64,000 nt of DNA from Saururus chinensis (lineage: Eukaryota > Streptophyta > Magnoliopsida > Piperales > Saururaceae), in contig CP141140.1 in the NCBI GenBank assembly GCA_035235625.1, positions 42,279,351 through 42,343,350 of the forward strand, written 5' to 3'. This document shows positions 34,383 through 47,100 of the stretch, one piece after another (position 1 is the stretch's first letter; every line of letters starts with the position of its first letter). The translations under genes and the position numbers were made by a program. The notes below the pieces were generated by a model, which did no database searches, was not told the DNA's origin, and saw only the letters and a program-made list of their open reading frames with translations.

Positions 34383-36364
34383 GAGTTTTTTCCATATTAC
34401 CTGGCCTAAGATACAAATATTCAACATTCTTTGGTTTTGTGAAAAACATTCCATAGAACTTGGGTTTACACGATATTTGGAAAAAAAGGACCAAAATACC
34501 CTTTCAACAAGGTTTGGGTTAAAAATCGTGTAAACTAGTTGTGACGAAACATAAACAAAGAGGAGATCGGAGCTCAGAGACGATTTGTGATTTTTGCTTG
34601 GCGGTTTTCATCAACAACAAATTCCGATTTCTATTCGGCAATTGTCAGCCTCCCTCACTTCATCGGTGATTGTCGGACTCCCTCACTTCATCGGGGATTG
34701 TTCTTCCCTAATTTTCGTCCAAAAATTTCTAACTACATAAACTATTTATCATTACAAAAGGAGATCAAGATGATACTGCAACTCAAAAAATGAATCTTGA
34801 GAGACTATCTAGGGAGAACATGGCTATATAAGAATGAAGAAGGATGTAGATGCCAATGAATGACATTGTAGAATAGCTATGATAGCCTCCTACCCTATTG
34901 TACAAAGATGGACTCTAGTATGATTTTTTATATGCAAGTTTTACTATGTAGAACATCTTATGTAAGCATGTACATGATCTCAGATGTTTTTATCCCTGAC
35001 TTGATGAACAATTGTATAAATAACAAATACTAGTGAATATTGTGTTATTAATAACACGCTATAGTTACATATCGTGTTATCGATAATATGTCATGGTTAC
35101 ATATCGTGTTATCAATAATACGCTATGGCGAATATCGTATTATTGTATATGTGATATAGAGGAAAATAAATAACACATCTTCTTAGCATATCGTGTTATC
35201 GATAACACGTTATGGCGAATATCATGTTATTGATAATACGCTATGACGAATATCATATTATAGTATATGTGATATAGAGGAAAATAAATAACATGTCTTG
35301 TTGGCATATCGTGTTATTGATAACACACTATGCCAACATATTGTGTTATCGATAACACGCTATTGTGAATCTCATGTTATTGATAATACGCTATAGCAAA
35401 TATCGTGTTATCGATAACACGCTTTGGTGAATATCGTATTGTCGTATTATCGTATATGCGATATAGAGGATATCGTAACATATTGTATTATCAATAGCAC
35501 GCATTGTTGGCATATCGTGTTATCAATAATACGCTATGGTAGAATATCGTGTTATTGATAATACGCTATGATGGCATATCGTGTTATCGATAATACGCTA
35601 TGACGAATATCGTGTTATCGTATATGTGATATAGAGAATATCATATTATGGGTTGTTGGCTCAAAGAATACATATCGTATTATCAAAAATACATTTTATT
35701 GACATATCGAGTTATCGAATATGTGATATGGATTAAGTGTTGGACACAAGCCATGTAGAATGTGAGATTTTTGGTTCGTTTAATGGGAGTCATCCTCTCG
35801 TTCTCGCATATTTGGAAGTCTCATGAGTCATGTAAAGTTGATGTACTCTACCTGATTTCATTCAGATTCGCTCTACTCCCAAAAATCATTTCTTTTTGCA
35901 GCATTCAATCCCCATTTGGCGCAAGTCTCCGGAGTCCTTCAATCCGTTCTAAACGTAATCCAGTTTTTGAGATTGTCGGAACATTCTATTTGTTGCAATT
36001 CCGAGAGCACTAAAGTGGCTTCCTTTGATTCCCCCTTTTGAACCAGTTTTTGGATTGAAACCAGGAGGTGGTTCTACTTTGGTTTGTTCTCTGGAACACA
36101 GGATTGAGAAGGATAATTTTTTTACTTTCTATCGATCATCTTTAAGTGAGTGATTTATTTTCTGTATGTTGAGTGTTTTGATTTTGTTCATACAAATTTG
36201 TGCCATTGTCGATAATTTTTCACTAATAATGAGATAAGAGCTTGAGTGTAGGTTTAGGTTTGACCTAAATATATATTTGTCCTAAACCTCATATGGGATT
36301 AATTGTTAAAATCCAGGGAATATGAAATATTTGTATATCGAGCCAGGTAATATGGAAAAAACTC
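34383..36364. mobile_element. Non-autonomous Mutator-like element with satellite cargo
   Basis: A long terminal inverted repeat of about 50 bp: the left end reads GAGTTTTTTCCATATTACCT and the right end gives the same word on the other strand, with matching inner sequence (ATACAAATATT). It is flanked by a 9-bp target duplication, CATGATCAA (34,374-34,382) and CATAATCAA (36,365-36,373), one mismatch. Length 1,982 bp. Long terminal repeats with 9-bp duplications define Mutator-like elements. There is no transposase. The interior holds a palindromic satellite (35,036-35,730) and short segments that could be captured host sequence, including a 29-bp direct repeat of CTCCCTCACTTCATCGG near 34,650-34,690. 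Confidence 0.85.
35036..35730. repeat. Palindromic satellite inside the Mutator-like element
   Basis: About 700 bp of degenerate tandem repeats with a core such as ATATCGTGTTATCGATAAC followed by CGCTATGG. The 16-bp perfect palindrome GTGTTATCGATAACAC occurs exactly near 35,188, 35,342 and 35,404, with many one- or two-base variants. A higher-order unit carrying TATATGTGATATAGAGGA recurs about four times. I know of no named family with this core. Confidence 0.9.
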
Positions 36365-36373
36365 CATAATCAA

Positions 36374-38684
36374 AGTGGGTTCAGGACCAATGAGATGAAT
36401 GTATCTAAAGATGTCCTAGATCAATCAGAGTAAGAATAACTTACTCAATTAAGAAAATAGTCAAGCATGTAACAAAAAGGGAATATGTCCTACCTATAGC
36501 TTGCAATGAAGAAATTGTTACTTCTCATTCGTGTATGGTCAGCATACTCAGTGACAGCCAGTTGCTCCTTGTATTTAAAGTAGGAAAACTAGACTTACAC
36601 GTGAAGGGCTTCGTCGCATTGGTTTGGAAATGCTGAGTCTTTACCATAGTGATCAATTAGAGATCATAAAAAGGACAGAGTAAAAACAATAGAAAAAAGA
36701 TTGTAGCATTAATCGGAGGTTCTTGGTGGATTTGAACAACACTCCTCTCATGAAAAAGGATATAATCCAATTCCATAAACTCTGTACAAGTAGAGCATAA
36801 GAACCATACGAAATTTCATAAAGAAACATGAAAATTGGGAGTAGCTAGATTTCACCAATGCTTATAAATTAGTGATATTAAGTTGATTGATGATAACTCG
36901 AATAAAATCCACAATCATCACTCCTTAAATCGCTAAATTAGTGATCGGCAAGACATGTTTCCCAATTGTAATTTTCCTCTAAACAACTAAGACAAAGTAC
37001 ATGGAATGCAGTAAGAGGGGCACAGGTTCAACTTACAGATAACACTGACAAAAGATGTGGCATCTTTTCATTAAAAGAGGCCTTTAAGGGCTAAGGGCTC
37101 AGAGTCATCCATATATAGGATGGACTACAGATTATGAATGTTCTAATGCGTTGAATCATATGTCTGTGGAGAATGACTTACCATTAGCCCAAAAACGAAG
37201 AGAAACACCTAATGCATTTAGGGCTACAACAACTAAGAAGAATTATTCACATGGACGCAAATTCTACATCAAAAACAGCCAGTGACTAAAGACAAAAAAA
37301 TGGATTTAAATGGTCCCTAAAGTGAGGGAGATTGAGAAAAGCACTTGGATGGGAATTTATTAATGAGAGTAGACATGCACGAAGCTGATGCTCAAACTAA
37401 TTAAATGTATCGCTCAAACATTAGGTAGCAAGACATGAGAGTTATATTAGACAAGCAGAGGGATTGAAATGAAACAAACCTGCAGCGCTAGATTTGGTCT
37501 CTGTTATAAGACTGAACTTTCCAGATTTCTAGACCAAAAGTCCTCTGGCTGCTGGTTGCGATGGAGGCAAGAGAGGAGGAGCTGTTGGATCTTGGTCACT
37601 TGTCGCCTAAGAGAGGGCTCATAAGAGGAGAGACTGCTGGCTGTTAGTGGTGACGGGGGGCAAAGGGCTGCTGATTGCTTTTGGCAATGGTTAATGGTGA
37701 TGGCGATGGCAAGCGGAGGGTGGATGGAGGAAGGTTCGAAGGAGAGTGGAGAAATAAGAGATGAGGGCTCTGCAGTGACAATTTATGATCGACAGTGCAC
37801 ATACTATGCTAACATGTGGTAGTGTGTACCACTAATCTGGTGTTGGCAAGTGGAGGGTGGATGGAGGAAGGTTCGAAGGAGACCGGAGAAATAAGAGCTG
37901 AGGGCTCTGCAGTGACAAGTTTTGATCGACAGTGCACATACTATGTTAACATGTGATAGTGCACAGTTAACATGTGATAGTGTGTGCACCATTAATCTGA
38001 TCGATGAATGAAGGGCTTATATGCATGAATTGTACTATACTCATTGTCAATGCAATACAGAGCATAAAAGATGCTTCCTAATGGTGAAATGGTGGAAGAG
38101 GGAAGGGAGAAGAGGAAAAAGGCATAGAGATAGAAGTGACTAGACAAATGATATATATATGTTCTTACATGTACTAGCTGGGTGGGCTAGCGGGGTGGCA
38201 AACTCCTCATCTTTTTACAATCGCCAGTTGTTATCTAGATGATGCATGTTCTAGTGAGTTCTAGAAGAAAATGGAGCCTATTTTTGCTTTCATTTGCCAA
38301 GCAGCAAGTCATTTAAATACTTTCTCTTGGTTGTGACATGCACTCTTTTTTTCCTCTTTCCTTGCTTGTCCTTATTTAAATTGCTGATTATGCCTGCAAT
38401 TGAAGTTTTAGGAGGAGTTGGATGAATGTTTCATTCTAATGTTTGTTGTTGCTGGCAACAATATGGTAAAGTTGTTACTACCCCAATTTTTGTGAGATGT
38501 TGGATATTCTATCTTTCAAACTGTGTCAATATCTTTTTGTGTTTTAGATGTGTGTTTGTTTAGCATATATTATGCAAGAATACACTGCAGAGTTGTTACA
38601 TTATTTTAGTTGAATCTTAGCCAAGTTTCAAGCACACAATTTTATTTTATGATATTCTTACTTGAGTTCTGTCTCCAATAGAGC
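36374..38684. other. Intergenic stretch without a recognised gene
   Basis: No exon set was found. It contains a tandem duplication at 37,708-37,994, listed separately. Short frames on the minus strand near 37,500-37,700 have no recognisable motif. Confidence 0.5.
37708..37994 (+). repeat. 137-bp tandem duplication
   Basis: Two direct copies (37,708-37,844 and 37,845-37,994) share GGAGGGTGGATGGAGGAAGG, GAGGGCTCTGCAGTGACAA and GATCGACAGTGCACATACT. The second copy has an extra internal repeat of GTTAACATGTGATAGTG. A few substitutions separate the copies. Confidence 0.9.
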
Positions 38685-39725
38685 AGGTGTCACAGGCAAC
38701 CAGTAGCCTATCTGCCCTTTAACCCAAGTATACGCCCATCCAATACAAGCACAATATAGGGATAAGATAAAGAAAATAGAGGACCAATCCAAAACCATTT
38801 GTTTAGCACCACAGGTTACAATAATAATGACCCTATCTTGTTCCCAAACCTGTCCCTTCTAAGCTATCTTGCCAAACAGTCCTGCCCTTGGTTGAGTCTG
38901 CTCCCAAGCCTTCTTGAGATGCCGTGTATGTTTTGCCCTACCACAATAGCTCCTGATTATTTGATATCCAACAGTCCCCCATAACTATTGACTGAGTTCT
39001 AAAATCAACACTTGCAGATTTTTGAGTTTTTGAATGCTTAAATCCTCTCCCAAGCAGCATTGATGCTCCTTATATAAGGAAGAGTTTAGAAGTCATAGTC
39101 CTACTAGAACTCGCCCACCCTTTCATTTACAAATTCAGAATCACACTTTCCTACCCCTTTTCAAATAGAAAACTAGCCCATACAACCCAAAACCATATCT
39201 ATGGAGTACTAACCCAACTGAGAACCCAGGTGAGTCCTCCTTCAACTATCCCACCTCATCTTGTTTTCTTCGAGATTCCTTTTGAGGAAAGAAGTCCTCA
39301 GCTTGTATATCATTTACCTAGGAAGAGTCCTAATTGCATCCACTTCTTGCGAAGAATCATTTTCTAGCTAGAATTCAGCCACATTAAGGAATTTGACCTA
39401 CGTACAAATCTTTGTCCAAGCTTCGTACCCGAGATAACTCATAGTTGTACTAAAAAACATAGAACAGATCAGCAACTATATCTAATGCCTCTCCTACTTC
39501 ACGTAGAAGTTCTTTGTGAGAGTTATGACCTTCCTAGGTACTGTCCTTGGTGATGGTGCCCACCCTGCCATCATGTCCAAATCCAAGTAGGACTTGTTTA
39601 CGAGTCTGCCAACGCTCCAACAATGGCATAACTCAACACACTTGGCTACAGCAAGCTCCCATGGTTGTCCACTTTTCAAGGCTAAGTACTCATCCACCCT
39701 TAGCCTATTCGGTTGTTAGGGGTCT
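38685..39725 (-). mobile_element. LTR-like repeat, copy C
   Basis: Homologous end to end with copy B at 30,785-31,885, starting TGTCACAGG and ending near TTAGGGGTCTAAT, with a minus-strand TATA box near 39,070-39,077. No element interior lies on either side, so it is probably a solo LTR. No clear target duplication was found. Confidence 0.6.
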
Positions 39726-40546
39726 AATAACGGGTTTTTATAGTCTCATCTTGAAGGCATGAAGCAATCAGTGTTCTGATCTTAATTCTTTTTAACCTTA
39801 GACCAAAATAAAGGCTGCCCTCTTTTACATAAGATCTTTGTTTATTTTGGATAGTGATGGTGACCATTTTATAACAGTTTGTTTAGTATGGCATCCGCAC
39901 ACACATTTCTTAGAGTTCAGTTTTAGTTCCTTGGAAATAATTATTACCTGCAAAACCCACTGGAGGCTAATCAAATTTAAACTACTTATGAGGCCCCGAC
40001 GTAAGTGGCCTAGAAGAACTTAGATAATCGCAAAGCTTTTGGTTTCTTTATTTTACTCACTTGAAGTTTAGCCTATTTTAATGTTTAAGATTTCAAGTGA
40101 ACTAGTTGGGTTAAAATGTTTCCGGCTCGCTGACTCTGATTGGACACTCCCACCAATTGTGGTGGGAGTGCCCACCCAACTGACCTGAACACCGGGGTTA
40201 GTGGGTGGGGAGTTGTATGTTATCAACTAAAACTGGGTTCGAAAGTGAAACATGTTTTGTTCATATACAAATTCGTTTTCATCACTTTGTTTCCTGTCAT
40301 CCCAAGGTTTCTCCTTTGGTTATGACCAGGGAACCTGTTGGATGGCATTGGGCCATTTGCTTCTTCCAAGATGGCTATCAAAATGGCTATCGGTCATTTG
40401 AATCTTCCAAGAGGCCTTGCAGAACTAAAATGAAAAGATTAGTGCTTGGTCCCAAAGACTTGTTGCTTCTATTATTGTGGAAAATAAAATTGTGGATGGT
40501 TGAGCTAAAAGATTTAAGTCACAAGAAATGGACTGATTTTGCTAAT

Positions 40547-40717
40547 GGAAAATGATATTTTCACGTCAAAAACACACAACAAAAACTCACACATGTGTCT
40601 TAATTGGATTAGATATATGGGTCCAAATAAAGTTTGTGTGATGCCCACTTATCCAATCCAATCAAAATGCTTGTGTGAGTTTTTGTGGGTGTTATTGTTG
40701 TGGGAATATCACTATCC
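40547..40717. mobile_element. 171-bp Mutator-like MITE, copy 2
   Basis: The same family and length as the element at 18,414: starts GGAAAATGATATTTTCAC, ends ATATCACTATCC. It is flanked by a perfect 9-bp target duplication, TTTGCTAAT (40,538-40,546 and 40,718-40,726), which fixes both boundaries and supports the Mutator-like assignment. Confidence 0.93.
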
Positions 40718-41625
40718 TTTGCTAATTGTGCTGCTATAATATATAACCATGTGAATTTTCAGCTGTCCGCATGAAGCCGAAAGATCGAGTGGTTAGATGG
40801 AGAGGCACACATATGAGCAGGGTCCTGTACCTAGATTTTGTACCTGTAATAATTCCATGGGTCCATAATAACAGGTGACGACCAACATGGCTGGAATAAC
40901 TTATGTTTTGCTCTGTTTATGTTATCCTTTGGAATGTCTGCTATTAAAATTTCTAGTTCATGCATGATATTTTCATCCAGTAGCTATGGGTACATGTGTC
41001 AATTTTGGCTGTTTCTATTTACCTATTTCAGCTCAATATAAATGAGGAAGTAGATGATGAGGTCAATATATACATCAACTGAAGAAGGCACTTTACCGTG
41101 ATTAAACTTTTTCTCTGGATTGAACCACAAAATAAGAGGCTGGACAGTGATTCTGTATTAGAATTGATGGGCTTTTGTTATAGCAAATCACAAGATTCAA
41201 TTTATACATGTTTCTTAAGGCCTCTTCTTACTAGGTGATAGGTTATTTAGTTTATTTTGAATTTGTGCATTTACTTTTTGTGGGGGAACTTATTTGTCAA
41301 AGCTTTGTGCCATCACTTGATAGCCGAGGAAGAAGGTTCATTTGTCGAAATTGGAGAAAGCAGTTGAAAATGAAGAAGGGATTGGGGGAAGGTAAGCTTT
41401 TCATGTGTTTCTCAGATGTAGTTTTTTTCTTTTTGCCTTTAAATATGGAGTCGATTGACATAACAATTTTTTCAGCGAGCTGGAGAGGCAAGCCATGGAC
41501 AAACTTTTTGAGAAAGATACAACTTCTGTTATGAAAATAAAATCAGGTTTTTTTGAGTTTTGCATATGATGATATTGTGTGTGCTCCATTGCTTTGTGTT
41601 TGCAACCTTTTTTTGGGGAGTGTAA

Positions 41626-42402
41626 GGGTCTATTTGGATTGGTAGAAACCGGGAGAAAAGAAAAGAGAAAGAAAAAGAGAAAGTGAATCCAGGTGAAAGA
41701 GAAACTAGGAGATTCCTAAATATTTTTCACTGTTTGGTTACACAAATGATGTTAGAAAAAATTGACAGTGACAGTGGTAGTAGCGGTGGCGGTGACAGTG
41801 GTAGTAGTTGTGATGGTAGCAGTTGTAGTGGTGGTGGTAGTGGTGGTAGTAGCAGCGATGGTGGTGGTGGTGATAGAGATGGTGGTGGCAACGGTGGTGG
41901 TGGCAGCGGCGGTGGTGTCAATGGTGGTGGTAGTGGTGGTGGCAGCGGCAGCGGTGGCAACGGCAGTAGTGGCGATGGTGGTGGCGATGGCAGAGATCGT
42001 AGTGGTGGTGGTGGCAGAGATGGTAGTGGCGGCGGCAGCGGCGGTGGTGGCAGCAGTAATAGTGGTGGCAGCGGCTGTGGTGGCAATGGTGGTGGTGGCA
42101 GTGGTAGAGGCGGTAGCAGATATGGTAGTGGTGGTGGCGGCGGTGGCGACAATAGCAGTGATAGTGGTGGCGACGATGGCAGTGGTGGTAGTAGTAGTAG
42201 TAAGACATAAGTATTTAGTACAATAATTTTCTCCTAAAATCAATGGGTTGATGGGTGAAAAATTTTTGGGCTAAATTTTCATCTATTTTCTCTCACTTTT
42301 CACTCTAGTTTCTCTTTCCCCGTTGCACCAAACAGTGGAAATTGAAAGATTTTAAGAAGATTTATTTCCTTTCCCCTGCTTTCCACCAATCCAAACATAC
42401 CC
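41626..42402. mobile_element. Tourist/Harbinger-like MITE filled with GGN repeats
   Basis: Terminal inverted repeats GGGTCTATTTGGATTGGT (left) and GGGTATGTTTGGATTGGT (right, complement), flanked by TAA on both sides (41,623-41,625 and 42,403-42,405), the TWA target duplication of PIF/Harbinger elements. Inner arms also pair (CACTGTTTGG and CCAAACAGTG). About 440 bp of the 777-bp element is a trinucleotide array. Confidence 0.85.
41766..42202 (+). repeat. GGN trinucleotide array
   Basis: About 437 bp of GGT/GGC/AGT/AGC/GAT triplets. The translation Gly/Ser in one frame, poly-Val/Ala in another and poly-Pro on the other strand are all consequences of the triplet period, not a gene. Probably length-variable. 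Confidence 0.92.
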
Positions 42403-44158
42403 TAACTAAAATCTAGATTGAGTATTATGTCATAACTTGGTTGTGTGCTTATCATTATCAAGTTGTGTGCTTATTGATTATCATGTAAATGACTTTCCTA
42501 TCAAAGTGCTTTTACTTTCCATGATTTCTTAATCGATCGGTTAAGGCATCTATGAGCCTTACTATGTATTATGAAGATGTATATTTCTCTTGATCAGGCA
42601 TGACTTTTAGGTTTAAAAGGAGCACACCAAAAGAGTTGGTTCTTGAAGTTAATGTTTTGATGTATAAATTATTACAATCATATATTGCTTGTTGTTGTGT
42701 ACTCATTTATGAACATTTTTCAGGTCATGCCTTCCTTTTCAATGCAGTGACAGGATTAGGTTCATGTTCTAAAAGGGGCCAAGAACCTTTTCATATTATA
42801 TGCCTTCCATCTGAGAGTGAGATGATTCGCTACCTTAATTCTCTATCAAATGATTCCAATGGTGGAAATCCTACGGATCATAATGATAAAGCACCGAAGT
42901 GAATGGATCTAATGCTTCAAAGTCAGAGGACTTGGAAGCAGCTTTTCATGTGTTTACTAGACATTTGGCTACCAAGGCGTTGGTTTTGGTTTATGGTGTG
43001 TGTTGAATTTTTGTTAGTGTCTCAAGTATTAGCATCCTATTCTACTCATTACTGTATGGGAACTGGGAATAAAATTATTTCATTAAAATTATTTTGTTGT
43101 GTTTGTTTGTAAAAATAGTAAGGGAACAAGGACAATATACAACTTTGTAATCTGGTTCAAACCATTTGTAAAATAAATATTATATTTTTATTAAAACAAT
43201 TATATCAACAGTGACAGCTACAACTAGCTCTCAGTGAAAATGAAATGAATATTAAAAAAAAAGGTATTGGCGACTGCTATAGCATAGAAAGTGGAAAAAG
43301 AGTAGGAGGATGAAGGGAAGGTAGAGACGAAGAGGAAGGAGGGACCAAAGGAGACAGTGGAGGCAGAGGGGGGAAGAAGGGGAGGAGAAGGAGGCGGAGA
43401 GGAGTCAAAGCTAGAGCTTAGAACTTGGGTCTAATAAAGGGAGGTAGTATTTTAGTCTTTTACTATCATGTGGTTCACATGTGGTTCACATGTGTGTAGG
43501 TCTATTTGAAAATTAATGAAAACCTGGCACAAATTTTGAACATTTTGATACACTTGAAAGTATAATTTGATCAATTCTCAATTTCCTTCTATCTTTTCTT
43601 TTATACTTGTAGGTCTTTCTCTATTCATTTTTTGGGTGGAATGGAGTTGACTGCCAGAAATTTGGAGTATCATTCAATCTAGATGCTTTGTTATTGATTG
43701 CAACTAAAATGGTGTCAAGAATGAGAATGTTAAATTCTTTGGATTAATCACTCAATTCTATTTGTTACCGAGCTTCTCAAGAAAGATGACACTTCATGAA
43801 ATGCCACTCAAAAGGTATATAATGTGTAAATAACAATGTGAGAGTAGAGAACTCTTTTTGTCTATACTGTAACTTAATATGTAAATACATATTTAATATG
43901 CCTATTATTTTATAACATTAGACTTTCAATATAAAAAACAATTTCAAACTCTACAAAGTGGACAACAAATAAGCTTAAAGAATTTGGCATTGGTTGCACT
44001 TGCAATTTGACGAGTGAACAATAATTTATGAAAGGTTATTTATTTATCGTCCCAAAACTAGCTAGTTGTGAATTAGATGATCCAAATAGAATAATGATCG
44101 AAAAGATTATTAAACCAAGATATAATCAAAATGCCAATATATCTCCATGAATAATTTC

Positions 44159-47100
44159 TTATTGGAAAATAGGGCAACCATCAACCCGTACGCTTGGATC
44201 AGTAGGGCAATGAGCCAAAGGACAATGATCATCAAATTCTAATCCCCACCAACTTATCCCATTTATATCATTTTTTTGCAGTGCAAAATACAAGAAAAAG
44301 GCTGTAAATGTCCCACCAGCACTTAAGGCAGCTGAAAATAGGTAGTTGTATCTAGCCCACCAGTCCTTGAAATGTCTAAACACATATACATTAAATATAA
44401 TGGAGACAGTAAACCATGACCAATAGTTGACTGGTGCAATGGCAGGCATTTGTCTAGCAGGCTCGAATATAATAGGAAAATTAATATATCTTATCCACTT
44501 CTTGGCTGGGAAATACCATGAAAGTAGCCATACGAGCATAGGTCCCATCACACCAATAATGATGAATAGGTACATGTTAGGATATATACCATGAGGAGCA
44601 AACATTCGAGCAGGTCCTACAACTGACCATATGGCTGAATTTGAGAAATAGTGATTCTCAAAAGGACAAGTCCATGGGCTGCCTTTTGGTAACTTAGTAG
44701 GATCGCAAATGTTTTTGATAGTTGAAAGCATCCAATATGTCGTAGAAATGCTGACTATTGTTGATACTAATGTGCTAATTACCTAAATCATGTGAAATAT
44801 AGAATTAACAAATGAAGTATAACACAATAAAAATGCTAATAAAAAACCTATCATATTTTTATTTGTAGGTCCCAATATTTCAATATAAATATTCGGTGGC
44901 CATTTGGTTAATAATAGTTGCTCATATAATTTAAATTCCTCATTTTGAATATTAAGAGAATCCCCAAGAAATCCTTTGACACCTAACTATCGTTTATTTT
45001 CCATAGATAATGCCCCTTTTTTTTCACTCCACATGTAGAATAAAATTCAGATTTCTATATAGATTTTTTTAGTTACCAAAACCCATGCATGAATAAATAC
45101 GACTAAGAAGGATTTTTCACATTTTTTATGGAGAAAGTTAATTGACGATGAATTAAATCTCCTCTTTTTGAAATGCATTGTGTAGACCGTGAATGTTTTT
45201 ATACACATCATTTGATGAGCATTTATTTAATTTTCTATAACGGCATCCTTTAAAATGAACATTGGGTTCACATTTACCTGAGCAATGAACATTTCTCTTG
45301 GAGGAATCTTCATATAGTGCCCAAACTTGAATGTTTCAATGAAAGTTGTCGCTTGATTTGTAGCGCCAAAACCATATGCCCTATACATCAATGAAGCAAG
45401 AGGTTTTCCAGGGTAGAGATACCCTATCATTAGCTCCTGCAAAAGTGTAGTGTTGGTATGAACTGCAACAAAAACAATATATAGATTAGATCTATAATTC
45501 TCACTTGTAAATATGTATGCAGGTCTATTTTCATTAACCTATATGCATAAACATATTAATGGAACCTTTTATTTGGTTGCAAGAAAATGCATCCTAATAA
45601 ATAAAGGTAGTTTCCATCCTTAATTTGAAGTCATCTAGAGTGAACGATACAGCTCAACTAGCATAAGAAATATTTTTCGTACTTGTACTAGAAATAAAGA
45701 GCATGGAAGTAGTGGGCATTACAATGCCAGTTGTTGCTGTAATTGCAGTAAAAGGCAAGGTTAAAACGAAGCTTGTGCCAATAGCAAGAAGGATGCCCCA
45801 GAATGGAAGCTGAAGCTCATTTCCAGGAAGACTACATGTGATAATTGCAAGAGTAAGCATGGATATAAATATCACGTAGTACCACCATTGAGGAACTGAT
45901 TTGTATTTCTTCATCAACCTCTTATGAACATCGCAACCTTGAACACCTTGATGTGCTTGCTTAAGTTGGTGCCACATTCCTCTACAAATTATCTTGATCA
46001 GTCAATGGTTATTCTTTATTATTGAGAGAAAAAATTTGCTCAAGCATATATAACATGATTTGTAGTTATTACTATCAAAAATAAATTGCAAGGAAATACC
46101 ATATTTAATTATGATCAAGAACACTCAATTATATGAAAAAAATTAAAAAACATTGTTCAAATTATAGCTTACCTTCCATTGAAGAGAGCAAAATCTATTA
46201 AAGTTGCCGTAGTACTTGCAAATGCAAATCCGTAACCATATGCCCCAAAGGCACTCATATACATTTTAGAGTATTTGCTGTATGATTGCTTGTTGAAGGT
46301 AAAATTTCTTGAGTCTAGAACTCTGGTTAGATTATATGGTTGTCCGCTTTCATCAAATAATTTTAGTGATAAAATTGGGAATCTCCTGGCCTTGTAAGAG
46401 TTTGTCCAATAAACAATAGGAGTGATGATGTAAAGAATTAAAACAAATCCCACAAATATATTGATGGTTGCATATGCAGGTAAGGATAAGGGGTCCCCTG
46501 GCCAAGATATTGCATTCCAATCGAGTGCAAAGGACCCAAGACCAAGGCCACTGCGACCAGAACCAATTTGTTGGGCTACTATTGAATCCTTCCAAATCTA
46601 ACATATAAAAGACATCATTGTTAAGGACGGGAAAAAATAATTAGGAATGATGTAGTAAGCGAAGCTGCAAATGAAAACTATTTGGAAGAACTGAAATCTT
46701 GTTAGCCTTCCCTTTGGCTTCTCTTCACCCTCGTGGAGAACCCTAAAAAATGGAAAATTAGTACTAATGTCACAACAATCATGAACTACAACATGGTTGA
46801 AATATATAGGTAATAAAAATATAAAGGGATAGAGCAACAAAAAGACCTGAAAAAAGAGACACGGGATAAATTTGAAGGCCACCACATATATGGATTGTCT
46901 ACAAGAATCTTTGAGAAGAATCCAGCATAGCCATAACCAATCATCTATCATGTATATTGTGTCCCAAAATTGGTTAGTATAGACATTATATAAAGTCAAA
47001 TGAATATTACATACATTTATACAATAGCAAATATTTAATCATCTCTGTGAGAAGGTTCTACTTGGCTTACACTACCGTATCACAAATAGTCAACAAAGAA

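Larger units (their letters stand above)
41297..43112 (+). other. Exon-like islands of an unidentified gene remnant
   Basis: Three plus-strand islands look more protein-like than the background. One near 41,300-41,390 ends at a plausible GTAAGC splice donor. One at 41,475-41,545 reads ELERQAMDKLFEKDTTSVMK. One at 42,720-42,902 reads HAFLFNAVTGLGSCSKRG, QEPFHIICLPSESEMIRYLN, then a polar tail and stop. A Harbinger-like MITE with a GGN array separates the second and third. I do not recognise the family and could not join them into one frame. They may be exons of a decayed gene or chance. Confidence 0.3.

Noticed and set aside
41683..42243. Glycine-rich protein-like open frame of about 175 codons
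   Set aside because: It is the GGN triplet array of a MITE. Valine, proline, threonine and histidine runs appear in the other frames equally.
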